In this document: positions 1 through 8,109 of the stretch, piece by piece
Layout of the letters: each line of letters starts with the position of its first letter
How positions within the stretch are numbered: position 1 is the stretch's first letter
Assembly: GCA_027492445.1 (NCBI GenBank)
Contig: JAPUES010000132.1
Location: forward strand, 1-14,125
Length of the DNA: 14,125 nt
Direction: 5' to 3'
From: Sporomusaceae bacterium
GTDB lineage: Bacteria > Bacillota > Negativicutes > DSM-13327
Notes under the pieces: generated by a model
Database searches by the model: none
What the model was told of the DNA's origin: nothing
The model's input: only the letters and a program-made list of their open reading frames with translations
Made by a program: the position numbers and the translations under genes

Positions 1-13
1 CCTAAATATAATA

Positions 14-72
14 ACAAAAAAGTAACATAAAAATCAATTATCTTATAATTAATTTTTATGTTACTTTTTTGT
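14..72 (-). terminator. Terminator hairpin closing the nif operon
   Basis: A perfect 21-bp inverted repeat (14-34 with 52-72) is extended, after one mismatch, by a further 6-bp repeat (36-41 with 45-50) around a 3-base loop. Read on the minus strand, the stem ends in a T-rich run that continues downstream, as expected of an intrinsic terminator about 40 bases after the nifValpha stop. The stem is A/T-rich with a central GTAAC/GTTAC core. T-rich tails on both sides mean it could also stop a convergent plus-strand transcript entering from the left. Confidence 0.85.
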
Positions 73-111
73 CTCTTAAAATTTTCAAAAACTAAAAAGC
101 AATATTAAAAA

Positions 112-930
112 TTAGAATTTATAACAACGTTTTTTGACAGCTTCAATTTTATCATTAAGTGTCAATAAAAACTCAAGGTTATATTTATCTTTTTCTTCAC
201 CACAAAAACTTTTGAAAGCTTTTATAAAACTCTCAAAACAAACATTCCCAGCCCGCTCTCCTATGCCACAAATTGTAGTACTGACAAAAGAAGCTCCACT
301 CTGCACTGCCGCTAAAGCATTCGCAACACCTAATCCAAAATCATTATGTGCATGAAATTCAATTGGTATTGGACTTTTTTTTACTATCTCAGGAAAATTC
401 AAATATATATCTAATGGTTCTAGCCCTCCTACCGTATCAGCATACCTAACCCTTTTTACTCCGCACTCATAAGCAAAATTAGCATAATCTATAAATTGAC
501 TAATTGTCGCCCTAGAAGCATCTTCTGCCCCAGCAAAAACGATACATCCATTATTTCTAGCCAACAGCGTTGCTTCCTTAAATTTTTGATATAAATTATG
601 CCGTGTGTCGTTTAATTTATAATTTATATAGTCATCCGAAATAGGAACTGAAATATGAATAAATTTAAATCCATATTTAATTGACTTTAAGACATCTTCA
701 CAGTTACATCTATTCCAAGCAATAAGTTTACTTTTTTTAAGTTTATATTCAAAAACAGATTCAAAAAAATCTCTATCAACATCTCCAATCGCTGGTATAC
801 CGGCTTCAATCCACTCAAAGCCTAAATTATCCAGCAATTTTAAAATGCATTTTTTTTCTTCCAGTGTAAATACAACTCCTGCACTTTGTTCTCCATCACG
901 AAGCGTCGTGTCAACAAACTCAATATTCAT
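112..930 (-). CDS. nifV: Homocitrate synthase, catalytic-barrel half (NifV alpha)
   Basis: A 272-residue protein corresponding to the N-terminal TIM barrel of homocitrate synthase, which condenses acetyl-CoA with 2-oxoglutarate to give the homocitrate ligand of FeMo-co. Visible motifs are the N-terminal DTTLRDGEQ signature (residues 7-15), the HAHN metal-binding motif (193-196) and GIGERAGN (222-229). These are the family's catalytic and divalent-metal sites, so the barrel looks active. The C-terminal HESGIH subdomain of full-length NifV (about 380 residues) is absent. It is the last gene of the operon, starting two bases after the nifVomega stop, with an AAGGTGAG ribosome site overlapping that stop, so the two are probably translationally coupled. 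In C. pasteurianum the equivalent gene is called nifValpha. A full NifV function needs the partner gene (inference). Confidence 0.9.
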   Translation of the reverse strand: MNIEFVDTTLRDGEQSAGVVFTLEEKKCILKLLDNLGFEWIEAGIPAIGDVDRDFFESVFEYKLKKSKLIAWNRCNCEDVLKSIKYGFKFIHISVPISDDYINYKLNDTRHNLYQKFKEATLLARNNGCIVFAGAEDASRATISQFIDYANFAYECGVKRVRYADTVGGLEPLDIYLNFPEIVKKSPIPIEFHAHNDFGLGVANALAAVQSGASFVSTTICGIGERAGNVCFESFIKAFKSFCGEEKDKYNLEFLLTLNDKIEAVKKRCYKF

Positions 931-932
931 AA

Positions 933-1982
933 TTACTCACCTTGATACATATTTTTATATAAAAAAAATAATTGCCTATCAGTTAGTGCTTTCTTAATTT
1001 TTTTAGCATATTTTTTTACTTCATACAGTAATTTATCTAAATCAGTCTCTTCAAAACTCAAATTAAGATTGTTTAATTTAAATTTCAATGATTTTCGCCC
1101 TGAATGTTTACCAATAATTACTTTTCTTTTCAAACCAACTTTTTCAGGTGCAAATACTTCATACATACTAGGTTTTTTTATTATTCCTGCAACATGAATT
1201 CCTGATTCATGTGCAAAAATATTTCTACCTATTATCGCTTTATTGCTAGGAATATCATAATTAATATATCTTGCAACTTTATAACAAAGTTTTGAGAGAT
1301 TTGCTGCAATGAAAAATTCATTATCATTAAAACAGTTATTAGCCATTAGAAATTCTTCTGTTGGTACATTTTGACCAACGCCAAACATCGCTACAGTTAT
1401 TTTAACATCTTTTAATTTAGCAACTGTTAACGCATTAGCAGTTGCTAATCCATTTGAATTACCACATTTAACTTCAATTTTCGCACCAGTAAAATCAATA
1501 ATACTTTTTATATTGTAAAAAATGCCAATTGGATACAACAATGACTCCATATCAGAGTAACAAATACCATCAAAGCTTTTATAACTTTTTAAACAGTTTA
1601 CAAAATTAATTATATGGCTAATTTCCAGTCGACTGGCATTAAAAATTTCTATTGTAATTTTCACATTATATATAACCGCATAATCTAAAAATATTTTAAT
1701 AAATTTCTCATTGAGTAATTTGGGTTTTACAATTATCTTTATATTCTTACAGCCAGCATTTAAAACTTTTTCAAATTGACTCAAACTTGCACTTATCACA
1801 ACCCGACAGACTTCATGCAAATTTTCAAAGTCATCTTTATATAAAAAAAAACTGTCAAAATCTACATCAAATTGAGTAATATTAAACTTTCTAAGAATAG
1901 CAATTATTTTTTTTGAATTATCTGAAGTTTTTTTTTCACTCATAGCAAAGTTTATCGTTTGGTCTATAAGCTTTATAGCCAT
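933..1982 (-). CDS. nifV: Homocitrate synthase, C-terminal half with decayed barrel (NifV omega)
   Basis: A 349-residue protein of the homocitrate/isopropylmalate synthase family. Its C-terminal part is intact: HESGIH at 258-263, then MYEVFAPE near 273-280 and GKHSGR at 291-296. Its N-terminal two-thirds is recognisable as the same barrel but has lost catalytic residues: the DTTLRDGEQ signature reads DQTINFAMS, the HAHN metal site reads KCGN (172-175), and GIGERAGN reads GVGQNVPT (201-208). It therefore should not catalyse condensation alone and probably supplies the C-terminal subdomain and the dimer partner for NifValpha. It lies 15 bases after anfO, with AAAAGGGGAG seven bases before the ATG. 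The omega-then-alpha order matches that described for C. pasteurianum. Confidence 0.88.
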   Translation of the reverse strand: MAIKLIDQTINFAMSEKKTSDNSKKIIAILRKFNITQFDVDFDSFFLYKDDFENLHEVCRVVISASLSQFEKVLNAGCKNIKIIVKPKLLNEKFIKIFLDYAVIYNVKITIEIFNASRLEISHIINFVNCLKSYKSFDGICYSDMESLLYPIGIFYNIKSIIDFTGAKIEVKCGNSNGLATANALTVAKLKDVKITVAMFGVGQNVPTEEFLMANNCFNDNEFFIAANLSKLCYKVARYINYDIPSNKAIIGRNIFAHESGIHVAGIIKKPSMYEVFAPEKVGLKRKVIIGKHSGRKSLKFKLNNLNLSFEETDLDKLLYEVKKYAKKIKKALTDRQLFFLYKNMYQGE

Positions 1983-1997
1983 TGTAAAACTCCCCTT

Positions 1998-2606
1998 TTA
2001 TTCTTTTACTAATATTATTTTATAATCATTTATATCAATTTTTTCTATTTGACATCGTAATGAGCTATCAATAACTTCTGCTTGCAACCACGGCGGAACA
2101 TGATTGCAATTAATAACTAGTTGCCTAAAATCACCCTTACGCACAAATCCCTGTAAAACTTGTTTACTGGTAATTCCCATTGTATTTTCTTGAATTGATT
2201 TTATGGAAATAGCAAAACACCCATCACTAATTTTTTCAGGCACAGAAATTTTTGCTGTAACTACACTCTCTTCTTTGCACAAATTTTCCTCATTCATAAC
2301 TTCATCCAAAAAATCTTCTGGCCTTCCTTCAATTTCCCACACACTAAAACCCTGTTTTTCAAATTCAAAATATGGTATGCCAATAACCTTTGTTGCTATG
2401 AAAACCTTGCTATTATAACCAATTAATGTAACTAGTTTGGAAATTTTATTTCTCATATGCGCTAAACCTTTTTCTTGTTCAAGATCATAAAGAATATCTT
2501 TTACTATCTTCCAACCATCTTTTTGTTTATCATAAATCATAATTTTGCCTTTATTAGCAAACGGCAACACACTGCCATCGTTATCAACCAAAACAGCTAT
2601 ATTCAT
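1998..2606 (-). CDS. anfO: AnfO-family nitrogenase accessory protein
   Basis: A 202-residue soluble protein resembling the AnfO family, first known from Fe-only nitrogenase clusters and also found next to nifB in anaerobe nif operons. The first ~100 residues, beginning MNIAVLVDNDGSVLPFANKG and including GWKIVKD, resemble the small NifX/NafY-like cofactor-carrier fold. The C-terminal half carries the CNHVPPWL motif (167-174) that I associate with AnfO. Its exact biochemical role is unsettled, and handling of a cofactor or precursor is inference. The ATG overlaps the nifB stop by four bases (ATGA), with AGGGGTGA inside the nifB end as ribosome site, so it is coupled to nifB. The presence of nifDKEN and absence of anfDGK in the window link it here to a Mo system. 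Confidence 0.72.
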   Translation of the reverse strand: MNIAVLVDNDGSVLPFANKGKIMIYDKQKDGWKIVKDILYDLEQEKGLAHMRNKISKLVTLIGYNSKVFIATKVIGIPYFEFEKQGFSVWEIEGRPEDFLDEVMNEENLCKEESVVTAKISVPEKISDGCFAISIKSIQENTMGITSKQVLQGFVRKGDFRQLVINCNHVPPWLQAEVIDSSLRCQIEKIDINDYKIILVKE

Positions 2607-3895
2607 GATGTCACCCCTAATTTAACTCTTTTTTTATTATAGTCACTTAAATATTCTCGTGCGTAAATAAGGCCACTAACAATAGAATCACAATACTCAA
2701 CGCACACAACTCCCTTTTGCAGTAATTTATTTTGAGCTTGAAAACCTATTCTCATTGTCAATACTGCATCACAATCAGTTAAAGAATCTATTGTTTTATT
2801 TTTAATCTCGCTCTTGTCATCACAATTTTCTACCCCTTGGCAATATTTTTTTATCATTCTTGTTTCAATATGATTAAAATTCCCATTATTCCATTGATAT
2901 ATATAGAAATTTTCAGTATGCCCAAAGTGCAAGTCAACAAATTGCCCTGTCTTACTACTGACAGCAATTTTATATTTTTCACGTTTAACTTCTTTAACTG
3001 TTTTATTCATTTTAACTATTCTAAACTCAGCACTTCTATCATTATTTAACATTCCTATAGCGTCTGCCCTACATTGTTGGCAATGTTTCATTTGTGGTAA
3101 AAACACTTCACATTTTTTTCTCATTTCGTTTACATCTTTCATACTAGTTTGTGGCATTTTAGAAAAAACACTGCCTTCTGCCGGTATTAATGGCATTATA
3201 TTTGTTATAAAAACACCAAGTTCTTTCATTTTTTTTACAACTTCCGGAATATGACGATTATTCACACCATTAATCATAACTATATTTACTTTTACTAAAA
3301 CACCATGTTTAACCAAGTATTCAATTCCTGTTAATTGATTTTCTAATAAAAGTTTAGCACCCTCAATACCACGCAATACTTTTCCTTTATAATTTACTAC
3401 TTTATAAATTTTTTCACCGATTTTAGCATGCAAACAATTTACAGTTACCGTTACATGATGGATTCCTAATTCAATAATTTCTTGCGCATAATCAGGCAAC
3501 ATCAAGCCATTTGTTGATAAGCAAAAAATAACATCTTGATCCACTTCTTTAATTTTTTCAATTGTTTTTTTTGTTTCAGACCAATTAGCCAAAGCATCTC
3601 CCGGTCCGGCAATTCCTACAACTTTTAGATTGTCAATTTTATTTTTTACGACCAAAAATTTTTCTTTAGCTTGCTTTGCTGTTAATATCTCGCTGGTAAC
3701 ACCGGGGCGACTTTCATTAACACAATCAAATTTTCTATTACAGTAATTACAACTAATATTACAATGTGGTGCAACCGGCATATGCATTCTGGCAAATTTA
3801 TCATGTGCTTCTTTGGAATAACACGGATGCATTTTTGTTTGTGTATTTTTCACTGACATTTGACAACCAATAGATCCACTACTAGCGCAACCCAT
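2603..3895 (-). CDS. nifB: NifB, radical SAM FeMo-cofactor core (NifB-co) synthase with C-terminal NifX-like domain
   Basis: A 430-residue enzyme that fuses two [4Fe-4S] clusters and inserts carbide and sulfide to form the 8Fe-9S-C precursor of FeMo-co. The radical SAM motif CNISCNYC supplies C45, C49 and C52. Further candidate cluster cysteines are C25 (MHPC), C58 and the HCQQC pair (C272, C275). GIAGPGDALAN at 94-104 is a SAM-binding-region motif typical of NifB. Residues ~308-415 form the fused NifX/NafY-like domain, with HFGHTENF near 323-330, which is common in clostridial and other bacterial NifB. The gene starts 15 bases after nifN with a GAGGGGTG ribosome site, and its stop overlaps the anfO start. 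No key residue appears missing. Confidence 0.96.
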   Translation of the reverse strand: MGCASSGSIGCQMSVKNTQTKMHPCYSKEAHDKFARMHMPVAPHCNISCNYCNRKFDCVNESRPGVTSEILTAKQAKEKFLVVKNKIDNLKVVGIAGPGDALANWSETKKTIEKIKEVDQDVIFCLSTNGLMLPDYAQEIIELGIHHVTVTVNCLHAKIGEKIYKVVNYKGKVLRGIEGAKLLLENQLTGIEYLVKHGVLVKVNIVMINGVNNRHIPEVVKKMKELGVFITNIMPLIPAEGSVFSKMPQTSMKDVNEMRKKCEVFLPQMKHCQQCRADAIGMLNNDRSAEFRIVKMNKTVKEVKREKYKIAVSSKTGQFVDLHFGHTENFYIYQWNNGNFNHIETRMIKKYCQGVENCDDKSEIKNKTIDSLTDCDAVLTMRIGFQAQNKLLQKGVVCVEYCDSIVSGLIYAREYLSDYNKKRVKLGVTS

Positions 3896-3910
3896 ATTAA
3901 CACCCCTCTT

Positions 3911-5290
3911 TCAATTAGAACCTGTTTTCCCATAAAGACTTTTCATTGTAGTGCGGTAATTAGTTTGCTTAACTTCTAATAAAGTATTGGTTATTTGGTC
4001 AAGCAATACATTAGTACCAACGTAACCAACAGATAATAGTCTCTGACCACCCACCCGATCATGAATCGGAAATCCACGTCTTACCAAAGGTATACCTTCA
4101 CGCTCTGTTAAATATCTGCCGTCAGAATGTCCTATCGCAAGATTGGCATTTGCATTTTTACTAGCTATACGAATTTTCACAAAATCAGCTTGAGTATATA
4201 TTTCCGGTTTTACAATACTTCCTTGATTATTCAATCTAAGCAGCAATTCAACTAATTTATTACTCTTACTACCGGTACTGATAACAACCGGAAACATCCC
4301 ATTTTCATAACAAGTTTTACTAATAGCATAAACAAATTCCGGTTCACCAAATATAACAGGTCTACATTGAAAGTTATATTTATGTGAATCAATCATCGCG
4401 TCTATCAGCCGACCTCTTTCAAGTTTTAAACATTGCGGACACTCTTTTTCCGATATTTTTGTGATTGTCTTTATAAATAAATCGGTATTGTCAACACCTA
4501 TTGGAATTGGCAAATTAAAAAGTGGCACACCGAATTCATCTTCCAGATATTGTCCGGGGGATAACTGTTGTTCAACTGTTATTCCCATTTGAATAGTCGC
4601 TTTTGCACTACCCATATCTTTTATATCTGCTATTCGGGTGCCACCTTTGGCAATTTTCATATAGTTTTTTTCATAAGGACGGTCTAAAGTTTCTGAAATA
4701 TCCGGTAATAAATTGTACTCTACTTCCATCAAATTAAGTAGGCGTTTTAATTCTCTAATATCGGCAGGACTTATATTCGGTAAAATTATATTTATTTTTT
4801 CCGTTTTCTCACCTGGTTCAGATAATTTCTCTACTATTTTTCTTAGTGCCAAAAAATATCCTTCAGGATGATTACCGCCATATCCCGGTGTCGCTACCGG
4901 AACAATATTTAAATCAAGTTCAGGATTATTTTTTAAATATTTTTTCACCATATTTTCAACGTCTTCACCAATAGTTTCTGCCAAACATGTTGTTAATACA
5001 CCTAATATTTTAGGCTTGTATATTTTAATAATATTATCAATAGCTTGAAAAAGATTTTTTTCACCACCATATATTGTTCCCTTTTCATTTAACGAAGAAG
5101 ATCCAACATCTATCGGTTCATTAAAATGTTCAGCAATATGACGTCTCATATAAGTACTACAGCCTTGTGACCCATGCAATAAAACCATACTTTCTTCGAT
5201 ACCTTTAAAAGGTATAATTGCTCCCATCGGCATACACATACTACAAGGATTTTCCGCAATATCGCAATAATAATTTTCATTTTTCATCAT
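3911..5290 (-). CDS. nifN: NifN, FeMo-cofactor scaffold beta subunit
   Basis: Beta subunit of the NifE2N2 scaffold on which NifB-co matures to FeMo-co. It resembles NifK and retains its three N-terminal cysteine positions (numbered from this start: C19 in CSMCMPMGA, C44 in GSQGC, C102 in TTCLAETIGED). In the scaffold these regions hold a [4Fe-4S] cluster shared with NifE. I place the start at 5290 (MMKNENYY, 459 residues) because AAGGAG sits six bases upstream and overlaps the nifE stop. A start two codons or less away (5287) is equally possible. A longer frame opens at 5380, but it would overlap the nifE end by 80 bases and adds residues with no NifN resemblance. Translation is probably coupled to nifE. 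Confidence 0.94.
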   Translation of the reverse strand: MMKNENYYCDIAENPCSMCMPMGAIIPFKGIEESMVLLHGSQGCSTYMRRHIAEHFNEPIDVGSSSLNEKGTIYGGEKNLFQAIDNIIKIYKPKILGVLTTCLAETIGEDVENMVKKYLKNNPELDLNIVPVATPGYGGNHPEGYFLALRKIVEKLSEPGEKTEKINIILPNISPADIRELKRLLNLMEVEYNLLPDISETLDRPYEKNYMKIAKGGTRIADIKDMGSAKATIQMGITVEQQLSPGQYLEDEFGVPLFNLPIPIGVDNTDLFIKTITKISEKECPQCLKLERGRLIDAMIDSHKYNFQCRPVIFGEPEFVYAISKTCYENGMFPVVISTGSKSNKLVELLLRLNNQGSIVKPEIYTQADFVKIRIASKNANANLAIGHSDGRYLTEREGIPLVRRGFPIHDRVGGQRLLSVGYVGTNVLLDQITNTLLEVKQTNYRTTMKSLYGKTGSN

Positions 5291-5296
5291 CCAGCA

Positions 5297-5302
5297 CTCC
5301 TT
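5297..5302 (-). promoter_or_regulatory. Ribosome binding site deciding the nifN start
   Basis: AAGGAG on the minus strand, overlapping the nifE stop codon, lies six bases before ATG 5290 and nine before ATG 5287. It supports the short NifN start over the longer frame that opens inside nifE. Confidence 0.75.
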
Positions 5303-6638
5303 AACGTACAAATTGCCAAACAGGTGAGCATACTGTGGAATATACTTCTTTCGCAAAATTAACAGCACCGATAAATCCACTTAACGGATGCTTACGATCG
5401 TGATTATGATCTACAAAACTTACTCCCAACTTATACGCCAATGGTCTTTCTTTTACTCCGCCAACTAAAATATTGGCACCCTGTTCCAACATAAATTTTT
5501 CTAATTCTGCCGGATTAGCATCATCAAGAATAACAGTACCATCATCAACTAAATCATTAATTTTTTCATAGTCTTGTTTTTGTCCTGTTTGAGTACCAAT
5601 CATGACAACTTCAATCCCTATTTCCCTAAATTGTTTAATCAACGATATAGCCTTAAATCCTCCTCCAACATACACAGCCGCCTTATTACCGCTTAAATTT
5701 TCTTTATATTTTTCTATTATCGGTTCGACTTTCAAGCGTTCTCTAATAATCAATTTTTCCGTCTTGTTTATTATTTCAACATTACCAATAAACTTCGCAA
5801 TTTCACGCAAAGAATCTATTGTATCTTGTATTCCCAAAAAAGATACTCTCATATATGGTATCCCATATAAATCCTTCATCTTTTCAGCCAAATATGACAT
5901 TGATCCCGCACATTGTACAATATTAAGTGTCGCTTGGGGAGCTTTTTTAAGCATCTCAAATGATGAATCGCCAGTAAATACAGCATTTACGGTAATACCC
6001 ATTTCTTTTAAATAAGCCTCAATAATCCAGGCTTCACCAGCTAAATTAAAATCACCCAAATAGTTTATGCTATATTTCTTTTTAACTGTCAAAGTTCTTT
6101 CATCTTCAATCAACTTAAGTAATGCATCGCAAGCCGCACGATATCCGGCTGATTTGTTGCCAATAAATCCACTTGATTGCACCGAAATAATTTTCACTCC
6201 ATGTTTTTGCTCAGCAATTTTGCAAACAGCATCTAAATCATCACCGATCACACCGACTATACATGTAGAATATACGAAAACTAATTTAGCAGGATACTTA
6301 GCTAATAACTTATCAATAGCACCGGCTAATTTCTTTTCACCACCAAAAATAATATCTTCTTCTTTTAAGTCTGTTGAAAAGCTATTGCGGTACAGTTCTG
6401 ATTCACTACTTAAGCTACCTCTAATATCCCAGGTATAACTGGCACAGCCAATAGGTCCATGAATTAAATGAATAGCATCAGTAATAGGATTTAAAACAAC
6501 TCTTGCCCCACAAAAAACACAAGCTCTCTGACTTACACAACCGGCAATACTGTCCGTATCACATTTCAGTTGCGGTTTATGCCTATTTTTTTTAGTTATA
6601 AATTCATTTCTTTCTTCGATAACTTTTGCTATTTCCAT
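5301..6638 (-). CDS. nifE: NifE, FeMo-cofactor scaffold alpha subunit
   Basis: Alpha subunit of the NifEN scaffold and a paralogue of NifD. Numbered from ATG 6638 (445 residues), the expected cluster cysteines are C40 (RACVFCGAR), C65 (HGPIGC) and C126 (YSTCIVG). NIVQCAG keeps a cysteine at the position matching the FeMo-co ligand of NifD. The C-terminal VNFAKEVYSTVCSPVW stretch is typical of NifE. The frame is open to a TTG at 6692, but that start lies inside a strong hairpin and adds 18 residues unlike NifE. The ATG at 6638 with a weak GGGATG upstream is preferred. The weak ribosome site and the preceding hairpin may lower NifE/NifN output relative to NifDK (inference). Confidence 0.94.
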   Translation of the reverse strand: MEIAKVIEERNEFITKKNRHKPQLKCDTDSIAGCVSQRACVFCGARVVLNPITDAIHLIHGPIGCASYTWDIRGSLSSESELYRNSFSTDLKEEDIIFGGEKKLAGAIDKLLAKYPAKLVFVYSTCIVGVIGDDLDAVCKIAEQKHGVKIISVQSSGFIGNKSAGYRAACDALLKLIEDERTLTVKKKYSINYLGDFNLAGEAWIIEAYLKEMGITVNAVFTGDSSFEMLKKAPQATLNIVQCAGSMSYLAEKMKDLYGIPYMRVSFLGIQDTIDSLREIAKFIGNVEIINKTEKLIIRERLKVEPIIEKYKENLSGNKAAVYVGGGFKAISLIKQFREIGIEVVMIGTQTGQKQDYEKINDLVDDGTVILDDANPAELEKFMLEQGANILVGGVKERPLAYKLGVSFVDHNHDRKHPLSGFIGAVNFAKEVYSTVCSPVWQFVR

Positions 6639-6661
6639 AATATTCACATCCCTATAATCAT

Positions 6662-6702
6662 CAGACTTACTTCGGTTGGGGAGAATCCCCAACTGAAGTC
6701 TG
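6662..6702 (-). repeat. GC-rich hairpin between nifK and nifE
   Basis: An inverted repeat in the 77-base nifK-nifE gap. A 7-bp GTTGGGG/CCCCAAC core around a 5-base loop is extended, after one mismatch, by ACTTC/GAAGT, then by CAG/CTG across a bulge. No T-run follows on the minus strand, so it is not a standard terminator. It could be an mRNA stability or processing element separating the nifHDK message from nifEN, or a partial pause site. On the plus strand the mismatch becomes a G-U pair. Confidence 0.7.
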
Positions 6703-6715
6703 TCTTTGCAATCAA

Positions 6716-8107
6716 CTACATTACCAATTCAAAATCTTCATCTGCTGCATCTCGATCTTGACGATCCAGTAATGCATTACTTATTAACTCAACTAAACGC
6801 ATTGCTCCACGATATCCCACAATAGGCATATAAGAGTGCACACTGCGATCTAAAATCGGAAAACCAACTCTCACTAATGGTATATCTTCAGCTTTAGCGA
6901 TGTATTTACCATAAGTTGTACCTAACATTAAGTCCACTGGTTGATTTTTTACCCATTGATGAAAAGTGAATAAATCGCCACCGGCTTTAACATTACAACC
7001 TTCCATACCGGCTTTTAATAACATTTGATTCACTTCTTCTTCAAAGCCCATAATACTTGATCCTAAAGCGCCTCCCGGTGTCCCTGTTAAAATATGAATC
7101 GGCTTCATTCCTAAACTTAAAACCAGCTCAACAAGTCCAATTACAACATCCGGATCTCCAAAAATACCAACTGTTTTACCATGAAAATGAAAATGTGTAT
7201 CAGTGATTATATCTACCAATTGTCCACGCTCAATTTCTATTTCTGCCGGTATCTCAGTCAATGAAAATTGTCTTAACGCCAATAAGTATTCATCAGTTGC
7301 CTTTATCCCAATCGGAGTTTTAAGTACATAAGCCGGAACCTTGCACTTCTTTTCCAAGGCATCTGCCGGATCACCCGAAGCAAATCTACCTAAAGCAATT
7401 GTTTGCTTGGAATTACCTGTATCTCTTAAATCTTCAACACTTGTTCCACCTTCCGGATACATCTCAAAGTTGCCGGTCATTGGTGAATCAACTACCCCCG
7501 AAGTATCCGGAAACATAATATATTTAACATCCAAAGTTTCTGCCAATCGTTTCATTTCTCTCATATCTCCAGGATTTACAAAGCCGGGAATAATATTAAC
7601 TTGATCTTTTTTAGTAACTGCACTTGCTGATGATAAATAGTTAACCATCCCTTTTACCATATTGGAAAAGCCAGTAACATGAGACCCTTGATAGCTGGGA
7701 GTATTAGCATGTATAACCAATTTTCCTTCCGGAACTTCAGTAGAGGTGATAATGGTTGCAAGATCATCACCAATTGTTTCACTTAAACAAGTTGTATGAA
7801 CAGCCATAACATCCGGATTATATATTGAAAAAACATTTTTTATCGATGTCTTTAAATTGGCTCCGCCACCAAAAACAGAAGATCCTTCTGTAAAACTGCT
7901 TGTTGAAGCCATTATCGGGTCACGAAAATGTCTTGTCAGATGCATTCGATGAAAAGAACAACATCCTTGTGAACCATGGCTATGAGGCAAACATTTTTTT
8001 ATACCTAGCGCTGCATACATAGCACCAACCGGTTGACAAGTCTTAGCCGGATTTATCACCCCACCGCTAGCACGTTCTTTTATTTCCTTTGGCGTATAAT
8101 CTAACAT
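6716..8107 (-). CDS. nifK: NifK, Mo-nitrogenase MoFe protein beta subunit
   Basis: A 463-residue beta subunit of the MoFe protein, which with NifD forms the alpha2-beta2 enzyme reducing N2. The P-cluster cysteines are visible at C24 (AKTCQPVGA), C49 (GSQGC) and C107 (HTTCLSETIGDD), and a serine is present in NTPSYQGSH at the position that helps ligate the oxidised P-cluster in Azotobacter. The N-terminus begins only ~20 residues before the first cysteine, so the long N-terminal extension of proteobacterial NifK is missing, as in C. pasteurianum. The start follows the nifD stop by two bases, with AAAGGGG in the nifD end as ribosome site, giving coupled 1:1 synthesis. Confidence 0.97.
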   Translation of the reverse strand: MLDYTPKEIKERASGGVINPAKTCQPVGAMYAALGIKKCLPHSHGSQGCCSFHRMHLTRHFRDPIMASTSSFTEGSSVFGGGANLKTSIKNVFSIYNPDVMAVHTTCLSETIGDDLATIITSTEVPEGKLVIHANTPSYQGSHVTGFSNMVKGMVNYLSSASAVTKKDQVNIIPGFVNPGDMREMKRLAETLDVKYIMFPDTSGVVDSPMTGNFEMYPEGGTSVEDLRDTGNSKQTIALGRFASGDPADALEKKCKVPAYVLKTPIGIKATDEYLLALRQFSLTEIPAEIEIERGQLVDIITDTHFHFHGKTVGIFGDPDVVIGLVELVLSLGMKPIHILTGTPGGALGSSIMGFEEEVNQMLLKAGMEGCNVKAGGDLFTFHQWVKNQPVDLMLGTTYGKYIAKAEDIPLVRVGFPILDRSVHSYMPIVGYRGAMRLVELISNALLDRQDRDAADEDFELVM

Positions 8108-8109
8108 AA

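Noticed and set aside
5291..5380. Upstream extension of the nifN frame (30 extra residues)
   Set aside because: It overlaps the nifE 3' end by 80 bases, has no NifN-like content, and a good ribosome site lies directly before the ATG at 5290.
5602..6438. Long plus-strand open frames opposite nifE
   Set aside because: They mirror the coding strand of nifE, have no recognisable domains or ribosome sites, and the same pattern occurs opposite most genes here.
6639..6692. TTG-initiated extension of nifE
   Set aside because: The start lies inside the nifK-nifE hairpin, and the extra 18 residues do not resemble NifE. ATG 6638 gives a normal NifE N-terminus.
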